From positions 22,970 through 86,969 of the forward strand of contig JAADFL010000167.1 in NCBI GenBank assembly GCA_013152945.1: DNA of 64,000 nucleotides, written 5' to 3'. The notes beneath the pieces were generated by a model. It was not told where the DNA came from. It did no database searches and saw nothing but the letters and a program-made list of their open reading frames with translations. Numbering within the stretch: the stretch's first letter is position 1; each line of letters begins with the position of its first letter. Below, piece by piece: positions 46,238 to 54,900 of this stretch. The stretch comes from Deltaproteobacteria bacterium. GTDB taxonomy: Bacteria; Myxococcota_A; JAADFL01. The position numbers and the translations under genes were made by a program.

Positions 46238-47743
46238 TCACCTGCTTTTCCCTATTTTCCCGGCATGGCAGTCTTCACACTTTGTGGTCAGGTTCATTGC
46301 CTGATGGCATCCAATACACTGGCGGTGATAGGCAGCCATCAACCCGGGCTTGTCAATCGTTGCAGAGCCTTGCTTTTGATGGCATGCCTCGCATCTTGGC
46401 GGCTTATCTCCCACTGGACTCCTATGGTGACAGGCAGAACAATAAAGATTGGCAGAAGCATGAAATGCCGCTGCTTCGCCGTTCATTGCATAAGATTCGA
46501 GTTTTTTCATTATCCTGGCATGAGGGAACACAGCAGGTTCGAATTTGTCGCTTAATGTGCCGATTTTTATTTCCCCTGGAATTTCATATTGTCTACCCTG
46601 CCGGGAGACAGATACCTGGTCTATTGCAACTTCACTGTTGTGGCAATAAGCACAGGTATGCTCGGACCGCCTGTTTTTAACCAGAGCATGGCAGCCGGCA
46701 CACCGGGGATTGCTTGATGCTGTCTTGGTGTGGCAGCCGATGCAGGACCTGTCGGATCCTTCATGGTGGAAAATATATCCGGGCAGGAGCCATGCTCCCT
46801 TGTTGCTGCCCTCAAACGGATGGCACTTGCGACACGATTTTTCCTCTTCCCTGTGGCACTTGGTGCAAAAACCCGCCCGCTTCTCGTGAGCCTTGTGATC
46901 GAACACCACCGGAGACAATGAAGACTGGTCGAATTTCAACAGCACCAAGTCCTTTTGACCAGCCATGAGCCGTGGTGGGTTGTTCATTTTTCTTATCGAT
47001 TCAAAACGTTCACTTTTGTGACAACCCTCGCAATCAGTGGGCCCGGCGCTCCCCCCCTGCTCTTTTCTCAACAGATGGCATTTTACACACAGCCCATGGG
47101 CTGCATCCTTTGTGTTCAACCCGCCCGTAGGCATTTTTTCCTTGTGGCACGCCGAGCAAACAGCTTCCTTGCCCTTTACGTACTTGATGCCGCCATGTCC
47201 GTCAGGGGAATGGTGGCACAAGCCGCAGCTCTCATCGCCCAATACGCCGACATGTCTTTGGTGTAGTGAAAAATCGAACCCGGGATGAATCCAGCCCACG
47301 GGCATAGCTGCCTGTTTTTCCAACCTGTCCGGAATGAAATGACACCTGCCGCAGGAGGTTTCAGGACCGCTTTTTCGGCCTTCCCGCCTCTTTGCGACGT
47401 GACATGAAATACATACATTGTGGTAAGATTCCTTGAGCTGATCCGGTTCGCCTGCATTCGGGGTGCCCTTCAGCCCGGGCACCCATTTTCCTTCCCCGGC
47501 CTTTTCGTGGCACTTGTCGCAGCTTTGATTTCCCAACACCCTGACATGCATTTCATGGGGAAACCCGACTGCAGGGCGTTCACTTTCCGCTCGTGGCAGG
47601 GCGCGGATTACAACCGAATAGGGATAGGCGTTTTCTTCGCCGTAATCCCCCTTTTCACCACACGACAAGGACGGGGCGACAAGGCAGGTCGAACCCAGAA
47701 TCACGGGCAAGAATCTGTAAATTATTGTGCCAGTCGACTTCAT
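46238..47743 (-). CDS. hmcA: HmcA: 16-heme periplasmic cytochrome c
   Basis: A 501-residue exported cytochrome with exactly 16 CXXCH sites that I counted one by one (first CDKCH, last CEDCH), the heme number of the D. vulgaris high-molecular-weight cytochrome HmcA. The N-terminus has a signal-like hydrophobic stretch (FLPVILGSTCLVAPSL). Many additional His residues (HEMHVRV, HQRHVGV, DHKAHEK) can serve as distal ligands. It stores and moves electrons in the periplasm to or from HmcB. The start is 3 bases after the metV stop, so it is cotranscribed with the met genes. Confidence 0.93.
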   Translation of the reverse strand: MKSTGTIIYRFLPVILGSTCLVAPSLSCGEKGDYGEENAYPYSVVIRALPRAESERPAVGFPHEMHVRVLGNQSCDKCHEKAGEGKWVPGLKGTPNAGEPDQLKESYHNVCISCHVAKRREGRKSGPETSCGRCHFIPDRLEKQAAMPVGWIHPGFDFSLHQRHVGVLGDESCGLCHHSPDGHGGIKYVKGKEAVCSACHKEKMPTGGLNTKDAAHGLCVKCHLLRKEQGGSAGPTDCEGCHKSERFESIRKMNNPPRLMAGQKDLVLLKFDQSSLSPVVFDHKAHEKRAGFCTKCHREEEKSCRKCHPFEGSNKGAWLLPGYIFHHEGSDRSCIGCHTKTASSNPRCAGCHALVKNRRSEHTCAYCHNSEVAIDQVSVSRQGRQYEIPGEIKIGTLSDKFEPAVFPHARIMKKLESYAMNGEAAAFHASANLYCSACHHRSPVGDKPPRCEACHQKQGSATIDKPGLMAAYHRQCIGCHQAMNLTTKCEDCHAGKIGKSR

Positions 47744-47746
47744 GAC

Positions 47747-48427
47747 CTATTTCACCTTTTCGTACCTGTCTCGATAAGGTTCCTGTACCACGGTTCTCCT
47801 TGTCTGGTTTCGCCATTCCCTTGCCGGCCGGACTTTTGTTATGAGTTCCAACCTGTTCTGTCCCTTGAGCCGCTTAAATATCTCGTACCATGCACAGGGA
47901 ATGTTGGGGTCGACTTCGCAGGTGCCGTCACTTCTGGTTCCTCCGCACGGCCCGTTGAACAGACTCTTTGCACATCTCGTCACCGGACAGATGCCGCCGG
48001 TCTCCCCGAGCACACAATCACCGCAAGTTCTGCAGCTCTCTTCGTACCAGCCTACATCCTTGTCCACACCCACGAACGTAGTGTTCAATGCAGGTAATAT
48101 CGGCACATAAGGGTACCTGTCGGCCACGAACTGTACGCCTGCGCCGCAAGCCATGGATAATACGGCGTCATAATCTTTCACCATGTGATCCATTTCTACG
48201 AAAAAGTTGGCATTGCATTGGCGCTCTATGGTGTACTCAAAAATATCTTTCTTCTTTCCCGACTCGGCCAGTTTGGATCGAATTTCACCACTTAATTCCA
48301 TGACCTCCCGCTGTCCTCCTGCAAGGCATATGGAGGTACACCCGCCGCATCCGATGGCCAGGATCCTGTCGAATCCGTCGATCAGTCCCAGTATTTCTTC
48401 CAGGGGCTTTCTTTCCGCTATTATCAT
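47747..48427 (-). CDS. metV: MetV: methylene-tetrahydrofolate reductase C-terminal domain protein
   Basis: A 226-residue protein of the MetV type, the zinc/iron-binding partner that makes MetF active in acetogens and relatives. Cys-rich signatures are IGCGGCTSICLAGG near the N-terminus and CRTCGDCVLG with ICPVTRCAKSLFNGPCGG later. GGAGGTGA lies 7 bases before ATG 48427. It is placed between the HdrC-like gene and hmcA, so MetFV and Hmc share one operon. Confidence 0.9.
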   Translation of the reverse strand: MIIAERKPLEEILGLIDGFDRILAIGCGGCTSICLAGGQREVMELSGEIRSKLAESGKKKDIFEYTIERQCNANFFVEMDHMVKDYDAVLSMACGAGVQFVADRYPYVPILPALNTTFVGVDKDVGWYEESCRTCGDCVLGETGGICPVTRCAKSLFNGPCGGTRSDGTCEVDPNIPCAWYEIFKRLKGQNRLELITKVRPAREWRNQTRRTVVQEPYRDRYEKVK

Positions 48428-48448
48428 GCCGATTCACCTCCACCGGCC

Positions 48449-48853
48449 CTAGAGCCAGCTCTCCATGTTTCCAGCCTCGTCAAAGCCAGGGAAGACTCCC
48501 TGGGATCTGCATACGCTCCTTGCAAGGGAAATCATGGCCGGTATGTCCACTCCTACAGGGCAGTAACATCTCTGGCACAGCACACAACTCTTCCAAACTA
48601 TTTCTTTCATGTCTTCAAGCAGTTCCATGCGAATTTTGCCCTTTTTCCTGTACATCTTGCCCAGGGAATTTATCACCTTGTATGAAGGCATGTACTTTGG
48701 ATCCCTGTTATTGGACATGTAAAGAAAACAACTTTCCGCGCACAAGGAGCAATGCACGCAGTGAGACAGGTACATCTTCATCCTGGTCTCTTGTCTCTCC
48801 AGGATTCGGTTGATCCGGTTTTGATCAACAGTATTCTTCTGTTCAGCTCCCAT
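48449..48853 (-). CDS. HdrC-like [4Fe-4S] electron-transfer protein
   Basis: A 134-residue protein with two Fe-S motifs. The first is classic (CVHCSLCAESC, cysteines 32, 35, 38, 42). The second is compact (CVLCQRCYCP, cysteines 90, 93, 96, 98), with one residue before the final Cys-Pro instead of three. ATG 48853 follows AGGAG by 8 bases and starts 2 bases after the cytochrome b stop; the earlier ATG is less likely. It probably relays electrons between MetFV and the cytochrome b encoded just upstream. Confidence 0.87.
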   Translation of the reverse strand: MGAEQKNTVDQNRINRILERQETRMKMYLSHCVHCSLCAESCFLYMSNNRDPKYMPSYKVINSLGKMYRKKGKIRMELLEDMKEIVWKSCVLCQRCYCPVGVDIPAMISLARSVCRSQGVFPGFDEAGNMESWL

Positions 48854-48854
48854 C

Positions 48855-49571
48855 CTACCTGCTCCTTGCAACTACTTTACCCGCGCCGGTGTTCCATCTC
48901 CTTGACCCTTTCCTGAAAGAGTACTCGCCCGGGATCAAGACCCTGTACAAGACAAAGAACAGGGCATGCCCCAACCTCGTAAAGGGAATCAAGACGAGCA
49001 TGAGTTCACCCATGAGCATGTGGGCCGTCAATACCTTGTTGTAGTCGAACACCTTGTGATAGGCCATTACCCCTGTTATGAAAGGAGCCGCTGTAATAAT
49101 CAATATAAGGTAGTCGTAAACACCGGAAATGATGCGAACCCTTTTTATAAAAAGTCTTCTGAAAAGGAATATGCCCAGAACGGACAGCACGATGATTGCC
49201 AGGGCATCCGAAAGCCAATCCGGAAAAGAGGGCAATCCAAAACCAAGGGAAATCCTGAAAAGCTCGTTGTGCGCCAACAAGAAAATCGGGACAAGGAACA
49301 ATAACACGTGAAAAATAAGCGTTGCAACAGACATGAGGGGATGCAAATGGAACACGGACCGCCTGTATCTTTTTACAAGTTTATCCCATTCATATCCCAG
49401 TCTTTCCTGTATCTTTTCAGGAGCCTTGGGCTTGGCGGGAAGAACAGGTGTTGCCGCATCGTTCTTGGATGTCATCTTGAAGAAACGAACGGTTTGTACA
49501 ACGAGCCCGATGAAAAAAACAGCGAACGCCACCCAGACAAAGGGACCACCTGCTAGCTGGTGCAGATTCAA
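48855..49571 (-). CDS. NarI/DsrM-like membrane cytochrome b
   Basis: A 238-residue integral membrane protein with about five helices and paired His residues (FHLHPLMSVATLIFHVLL, LTAHMLMGELMLVLIPFTRLGH) for two b hemes. This is the nitrate-reductase-gamma-like fold of Tmc/Dsr/Hdr membrane subunits. The start is TTG 49571, overlapping the metF stop (TTGA) with a GAGGAGGAAG ribosome site. With the HdrC-like protein it could anchor MetFV to the membrane and menaquinone. Confidence 0.85.
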   Translation of the reverse strand: MNLHQLAGGPFVWVAFAVFFIGLVVQTVRFFKMTSKNDAATPVLPAKPKAPEKIQERLGYEWDKLVKRYRRSVFHLHPLMSVATLIFHVLLFLVPIFLLAHNELFRISLGFGLPSFPDWLSDALAIIVLSVLGIFLFRRLFIKRVRIISGVYDYLILIITAAPFITGVMAYHKVFDYNKVLTAHMLMGELMLVLIPFTRLGHALFFVLYRVLIPGEYSFRKGSRRWNTGAGKVVARSR

Positions 49572-50542
49572 TCTTCTTCCTCCTCGCTCTCTTCACTTGT
49601 ATCTCCACCTGCATCGGATTTGATGTTCGGTCTCGGCAAAAGTCCTGCCTGCTCCACTATTTGGGGCACCTTGTGTTCCCACTCTATGGCCATGAGATGG
49701 ACACCTGCCACACCCTTCATCTCCTTGAATTCCTGAATCTGCTCGCAGGCGATCTTGATTCCCTCGGCAGCCCTTTTCTTCTTTTCCACTCCCTTGAGCC
49801 GTTTTATCAGGTGGTCCGGAACATCCATTCCCGGAACCTTGTTCTTCATGTACTTGGCCATGGGAAGGCTCTTGAACGGGGTCACGCCGGCCATGATGTA
49901 AACCTTGTCGGTCAGTCCCATGTCTTCGGCCATCTTTATCCACTGCCTGAACCGGTCCATGTTGTAGATGCACTGGGTCTGTATGAAGTCGGCTCCTGCG
50001 GCAACCTTTTTCGCCAACCTGTGCACCCGCCATTCAAACGGTTCACCGAACGGGTTGGCTGCTGCGCCGATGAACATTTTCGGAGGACCGTCTATTTCAT
50101 CTCCTCCAAGAAAACGGCCTTCGTCCCTCATGGTCTTTACCATCGAGATGAGCTGTATCGAATCAATGTCGAAAACACCCTTGGTGTTTGGGTGATCTCC
50201 AAAGCTCTGGTGATCGCCGGACAGGCACAACATGTTCTTGATTCCATGGGCATATGCGCCAAGTATGTCCGCCTGCATGGCCAGCCTGTTCCTGTCTCTG
50301 CATACCATTTGAAAATTGGGCTCCAGCCCCTCTTGAACTACCAGGATCGACGTGGCCCAACTGGACATTCTGACCACAGCCGTCTGGTTGTCCGTAATGT
50401 TTACGGCATCGACCATGCCCTTCAGAAAGGCAGCCTTCTTCTTTACAACCTGCACATCGGTCCCTCGCGGGGGACCCAATTCTCCGGTTATTGCAAAGTG
50501 CCCTGACTTGAGCACGGCCTCGAGGTTGCTACCTGATTTCAT
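49568..50542 (-). CDS. metF: Methylene-tetrahydrofolate reductase MetF
   Basis: A 325-residue flavin TIM-barrel enzyme that interconverts methylene-THF and methyl-THF. It has the family N-terminus (FAITGELGPPRGTD), LCLSGDHQSFGDHP around the folate/FAD site, and FIQTQCIYNMDRF. ATG 50542 has GGAGAG 8-9 bases upstream; the frame extends 240 bases further without coding signs. The C-terminal tail is acidic (SEESEEEED) and its codons also form the ribosome site of the next gene. There is no fused N-terminal or C-terminal Fe-S domain, since MetV is separate. First gene of the metF-hmcD operon. Confidence 0.92.
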   Translation of the reverse strand: MKSGSNLEAVLKSGHFAITGELGPPRGTDVQVVKKKAAFLKGMVDAVNITDNQTAVVRMSSWATSILVVQEGLEPNFQMVCRDRNRLAMQADILGAYAHGIKNMLCLSGDHQSFGDHPNTKGVFDIDSIQLISMVKTMRDEGRFLGGDEIDGPPKMFIGAAANPFGEPFEWRVHRLAKKVAAGADFIQTQCIYNMDRFRQWIKMAEDMGLTDKVYIMAGVTPFKSLPMAKYMKNKVPGMDVPDHLIKRLKGVEKKKRAAEGIKIACEQIQEFKEMKGVAGVHLMAIEWEHKVPQIVEQAGLLPRPNIKSDAGGDTSEESEEEED

Positions 50543-50787
50543 CAGCGATTTCTCTCCATGACCGGCTGGTTGATTGAAATGGTTGGCCCAGAAACAGCTT
50601 GTATCATACTTGCAACACCCACTGGTTTCCGTCCGGCTAAAAAAAACTCTCCGGGAAATTACTTCTTTTGTCATGCCTGCGTCAAGTGTGATAAAAATGC
50701 TTCGGATATGCACCGTAATTGCCGCAGTATTGCGACGGCCGACAGGTATGGATATCAAAGTAATGGAAAAAAGAATCTCCATTCAGG

Positions 50788-50793
50788 TATAAT
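50788..50793 (+). promoter_or_regulatory. Candidate -10 box of fmt
   Basis: A perfect TATAAT sits 43 bases before the fmt start, but the -35 region (TGGAAA at 18 bases) is poor. It lies in the 293-base divergent region between metF and fmt, where no clear metF promoter could be named (a TTGACG with a weak -10 is the best). Confidence 0.35.
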
Positions 50794-50835
50794 CCGTTCC
50801 TGTGAAAACTTGAAACGAAATAAGGAAAGAAAAAA

Positions 50836-51780
50836 ATGGCTGGTTTGATATTCTTCGGCTCTCCGGACTTTGCAGTGCCGTGCCTGCAAGCCCTGGTACA
50901 GGCCGGAGAAAATATCCTAGCAGTAGTGACACAGCCGGATCGTCCTGCAGGCAGGGGCCGAAAACTGAAACCTCCTCCTGTAAAAACTTTCGCCCTGGAA
51001 AAAAAGATCCGGGTCATCCAACCCGAACGAGTCCGGATCCCCGGCTTCATCGAAGAAGTCAGGGCTTTTTCAGCCGACTTGTTCGTTGTGGTTGCCTTCG
51101 GTCAGATATTGACTGAAAAACTGCTGAATGTTCCAAGACTTGGCTGCATCAACGTGCATGCCTCGCTACTGCCCAAGCTACGAGGCGCGGCCCCGATTCA
51201 GTGGGCGATTCTGGAGGGAATGGAGACCACCGGTCTTACAATACAAAAAATGGTGAGGAAGCTGGATGCAGGAGACATCCTTGTACAGGAGAAAATTCCC
51301 ATAGGCCCTGATGAAACAGCAGGAAAGTTGCATGACAGGCTGGCAATGTTGGGCGCAAAGATTCTGCCGGATGCTTTGAAAAGGATCAGGTCGGGTTCTA
51401 TTACCCCAATACCGCAAGATCATACAAAAGCCACTTTCGCCAGGATGCTCAACAAGAAAGACGGTCTGATTGAATGGTCAAGGAGCGCGCAACAGTTACA
51501 CAACTTGGTCAGGGGCTTGAATCCACGGCCGTCTGCATTTACGTTCGTACAGGGCAAGAGATTGATCATCCACAAGACCGCGCTTATTGAAACCGGCAAC
51601 AGCATAGCCGAACCCGGAACCATCTTAAGCACGGGACCGGATGGTATAATTGTGGCAACAGGCCGGGGGCTGATATCATTGGTCGAGTTGCAGCCGGGGG
51701 GCGGTAAAAAAATGAACTTTAAAACATTCCTGGCAGGCCGTGAAATCCGGGCGGGCCAATTTTTCGGTGACTCCGTTTAG
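50836..51780 (+). CDS. fmt: Methionyl-tRNA formyltransferase
   Basis: A 314-residue enzyme that formylates initiator Met-tRNA using 10-formyl-THF. Catalytic residues N106, H108 and D144 are in place (INVHASLLPKLRGAAPIQ; KLDAGDIL). The C-terminal domain is present (GLNPRPSAFT, LQPGGGKKMNFKTF). AAGGAAAG lies 8 bases upstream of ATG 50836. It precedes ileS. Its stop codon is the start of an 18-base tandem repeat. Confidence 0.95.
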   Translation: MAGLIFFGSPDFAVPCLQALVQAGENILAVVTQPDRPAGRGRKLKPPPVKTFALEKKIRVIQPERVRIPGFIEEVRAFSADLFVVVAFGQILTEKLLNVPRLGCINVHASLLPKLRGAAPIQWAILEGMETTGLTIQKMVRKLDAGDILVQEKIPIGPDETAGKLHDRLAMLGAKILPDALKRIRSGSITPIPQDHTKATFARMLNKKDGLIEWSRSAQQLHNLVRGLNPRPSAFTFVQGKRLIIHKTALIETGNSIAEPGTILSTGPDGIIVATGRGLISLVELQPGGGKKMNFKTFLAGREIRAGQFFGDSV

Positions 51781-51814
51781 ATGCGGCCTTGACAACAGAT
51801 GCGGCCTTGACAAC
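51779..51814 (+). repeat. 18-bp perfect tandem duplication after fmt
   Basis: AGATGCGGCCTTGACAAC occurs twice in a row, the first copy including the last two bases of the fmt stop codon. Each copy contains TTGACA, a possible -35 box, but no good -10 follows at the right distance. Confidence 0.85.
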
Positions 51815-51907
51815 CTAGGCCCTGTTGTAGTCAAAATCCGTAATTCGGCGCGCATCCGTGTTCCTGCGCGTAAAAACACTCTTCGGATCTTCGGAGGTAA
51901 GCTGAAG

Positions 51908-54900
51908 ATGTACAGACCTGTAGACAAGTTTCCTGACTTCCCGGAAATGGAAAAGAGGATCCTCGAACTGTGGGAGGATACCCGCGCCTTTGACAAGTTG
52001 AAGAAAAGGAACAAGGGCAAATCCAGGTTCAGTTTTCTTGACGGGCCCATTACGGCAAACAATCCGATGGGCGTACACCATGCATGGGGAAGGTCCCTCA
52101 AGGACATGTACCAGCGTTTTCATGCAATGTGCGGAAAAGAATTGCGATACCAAAACGGATTCGACTGCCAGGGGCTCTGGGTGGAAGTGGAGGTGGAAAA
52201 AGAACACGAATTCAAGACCAAGCATGACATAGAGGAATACGGAATCGATAAATTCGTAGATGATTGCAAGGCCAGGGTGAAACGTTTCTCCAGGATACAG
52301 ACGGATCAATCGATAAGACTCGGATATTGGATGGACTGGAACAACTCTTACTACACTATGTCCGAGGAGAACAATTATACGATCTGGAACTTCCTCAAGC
52401 GCTGCCACAACCGTAACCTCGTAAAGAGAGGCTTTGATGCAATGCCTTGGTGTCCAAGGTGCGGGGTCGGATTATCTGAAATGGAGATGCACGAAGGCTA
52501 TAAATGGGTGGAACACAAGTCGGTATTCCTGCGATTCCCGTTGAAAGGACGGCAAAACGAGTCTCTCCTTGTATGGACGACCACTCCCTGGACCCTTACT
52601 TCCAATGTCGCAGCCGCGGTAAACCCGGACATGAATTACTACAAGATAAAACTCGGCGACCGGATATTGTACGCCGGCGCCGACAACTGGGAATCAAAGA
52701 GGTCGGTGGAGGTCGAGAGAACCAGGTCTGCGGGAAAGCGAAAAGAAGAAGTCAAATTGAGGAGCCTGGCCCAGCATGTGGGGGGTGATGCACAAGTCGT
52801 AGGGACACTAAAAGGAAGAGAACTCCTGGGCTGGGAATACGAAGGTCCTTTCGACGATCTCGAGGCCCAGGGACAACCCGGGGGTTATCCTCACCGCAAC
52901 CAGGACCTGGCCGGTCTTACAGGTACAAGCTGCCACAAGGTAATACCATGGAGTGATGTAACGGGCCGGGAAGGAAGCGGTATCGTTCACATTGCACCGG
53001 GATGCGGCAAGGAAGACTACATGTTGTCCCCGGAGCACGACCTCGTGGCCATCTCTCCCCTGGATGAATCCGGAAGATTTCTGCCGGCATTTGGAAAGTT
53101 TGCCGGCATCTACGCCCATGACGCGACAGATGAAATCATAAGGGATCTAAAAGAAAAGCAGATCCTCGTATCAACGGAAAAATATCCTCACAGGTACGCC
53201 CATTGCTGGAGATGCGGAACGCCAATCCTGTACCGCTTGGTGGATGAGTGGTTCATCGACATGAGTTGGCGGGATGAAATTGCGAAAACCGTGCCGCAAA
53301 TTCGCTGGATCCCGGAATACGGCCGGCAACGCGAGTTGGACTGGCTCGAGAACATGGGAAACTGGATGATCTCCAAGAAAAGGTACTGGGGCCTGGCATT
53401 ACCGATATGGGTTTGCGACTCGCATTCATCAACAGATCCTGAAAAACGATGCGATTGGTTCACCGTGATAGGAGGCAAGGAAGAGCTGAAGGAAAAGGCA
53501 ATTTCAGGTTTTGACGAATTCGACGGTCATTCCCCTCACAGGCCGTGGATAGACAATGTAAAAATCAAGTGTGAGCGCTGCGGGGGGACGGCATCCAGGA
53601 TCACGGATGTCGGCAACCCATGGCTGGATGCAGGTATAGTCCCGTACTCAACGATGGGCTGGAACTCCAACCGTGAGGAATGGCGCAAGTGGTTTCCAGC
53701 CGACCTGGTCCTTGAATGTTTCCCGGGACAATTCAGGAACTGGTTCTATGCTCTTCTTGCAATGAACACAATGATGCAGGACGAAAAATGGGCGGATAGG
53801 ACGGCAGGTGACTCGCTGGTATTGCCTCCTTTCAAAACCCTGCTGGGACATGCACTGGTGTTCGACGAACAGGGACGGGAGATGCACAAGTCGTTGGGCA
53901 ATGCCATCGAATTCAACAAGGCTGCAGAGGTCATTGGAGCCGAGGTAATGAGGTACATCTTTGCATCCCAAAACCCAACGACAAACCTGCGTTTTCCGGA
54001 CATAAGAGAAAACCGGAAGAAAAACGTGGTCCACCAGGACCAGGAGGTCAAGAGGATCCTGCTTACACTGTGGAATTGCTATAGTTTCTACATAACATAC
54101 GCCGAGGTGGATAAACTAGGGCCAAAGGATATAAAAGGAATTCCACTGGATGAAAGAAGCGACCTGGACAAGTGGATAATTTCCAAGCTACAGGGCCTGA
54201 TAAAGTATGCAAGGGAAAGTTTCGAAGAATACAGGATTCACTTGTTCATGGAAGCCTTCGAGCGCTTTCTCGAGGATCTCTCCAATTGGTACCTGCGCAG
54301 GTCCAGGCGACGTTTTTGGAAGAGTGAGAACGACACGGACAAGCTCTCGGCGTTCGCCACGCTGTATGAAGTCCTGGAAGGTTTGATCAGGATAATGGCG
54401 CCCATCATGCCCTTTTTGACCGAGGAAATCTACCAGAACATGGTCAAGTCCGTATCTGAAGATGCGCCGGTGAGCGTACACTTGCTGCCTTACCCGGAAT
54501 ACGACCAGGCCAAGGTGGACCCGGACCTGGAAAAAAAGGTGGAGATAGTCATCAAGTATAAAAACATCGGCCTGGGGCTTCGTAACAAGGCCAATATTAA
54601 AGTACGCCAGCCCTTGGCCAGGCTCCTTGTCAAGCCGGAGTCGAAAGAGGAGGAAGAAATACTTAATATCGACTGGGTCCGGGAACAACTCCTGGAAGAG
54701 GTCAATGTGAAAACTCTAGAGATCCTCGACAAGATTCCCTCTACGATCAGGCAAAAGGTCAGCCCCAACTTCAAGGTCATGGGCCCCAAGCTGGGCGGAA
54801 AACTAAGGGCAGTCCAAAAAGCCCTGGAAACCGCCAATCCCGATAAAATGGAGCAGGACCTGAAATCCAGGGGCTCTGTATCCCTTTCCCTGAATGACAA

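Noticed and set aside
45571..46680. Plus-strand frame of 369 residues across hmcA and hmcB
   Set aside because: Antisense to two certain genes with 16 heme sites and Fe-S motifs; composition is that of a shadow frame.
47420..48097. Plus-strand frame of 225 residues
   Set aside because: Antisense to hmcA and metV; no recognisable motif.
49661..50506. Plus-strand frame of 281 residues opposite metF
   Set aside because: Shadow of a well-conserved enzyme.
50543..50835. metF promoter with TTGACG and GTAATT or TAATTT
   Set aside because: The -10 match is too poor; another TATGAT has no good -35, so none is named.
51740..51907. 56-residue N-terminal extension of ileS
   Set aside because: It overlaps the fmt end and the tandem repeat; ATG 51908 has GGAGG and begins the family-like sequence.
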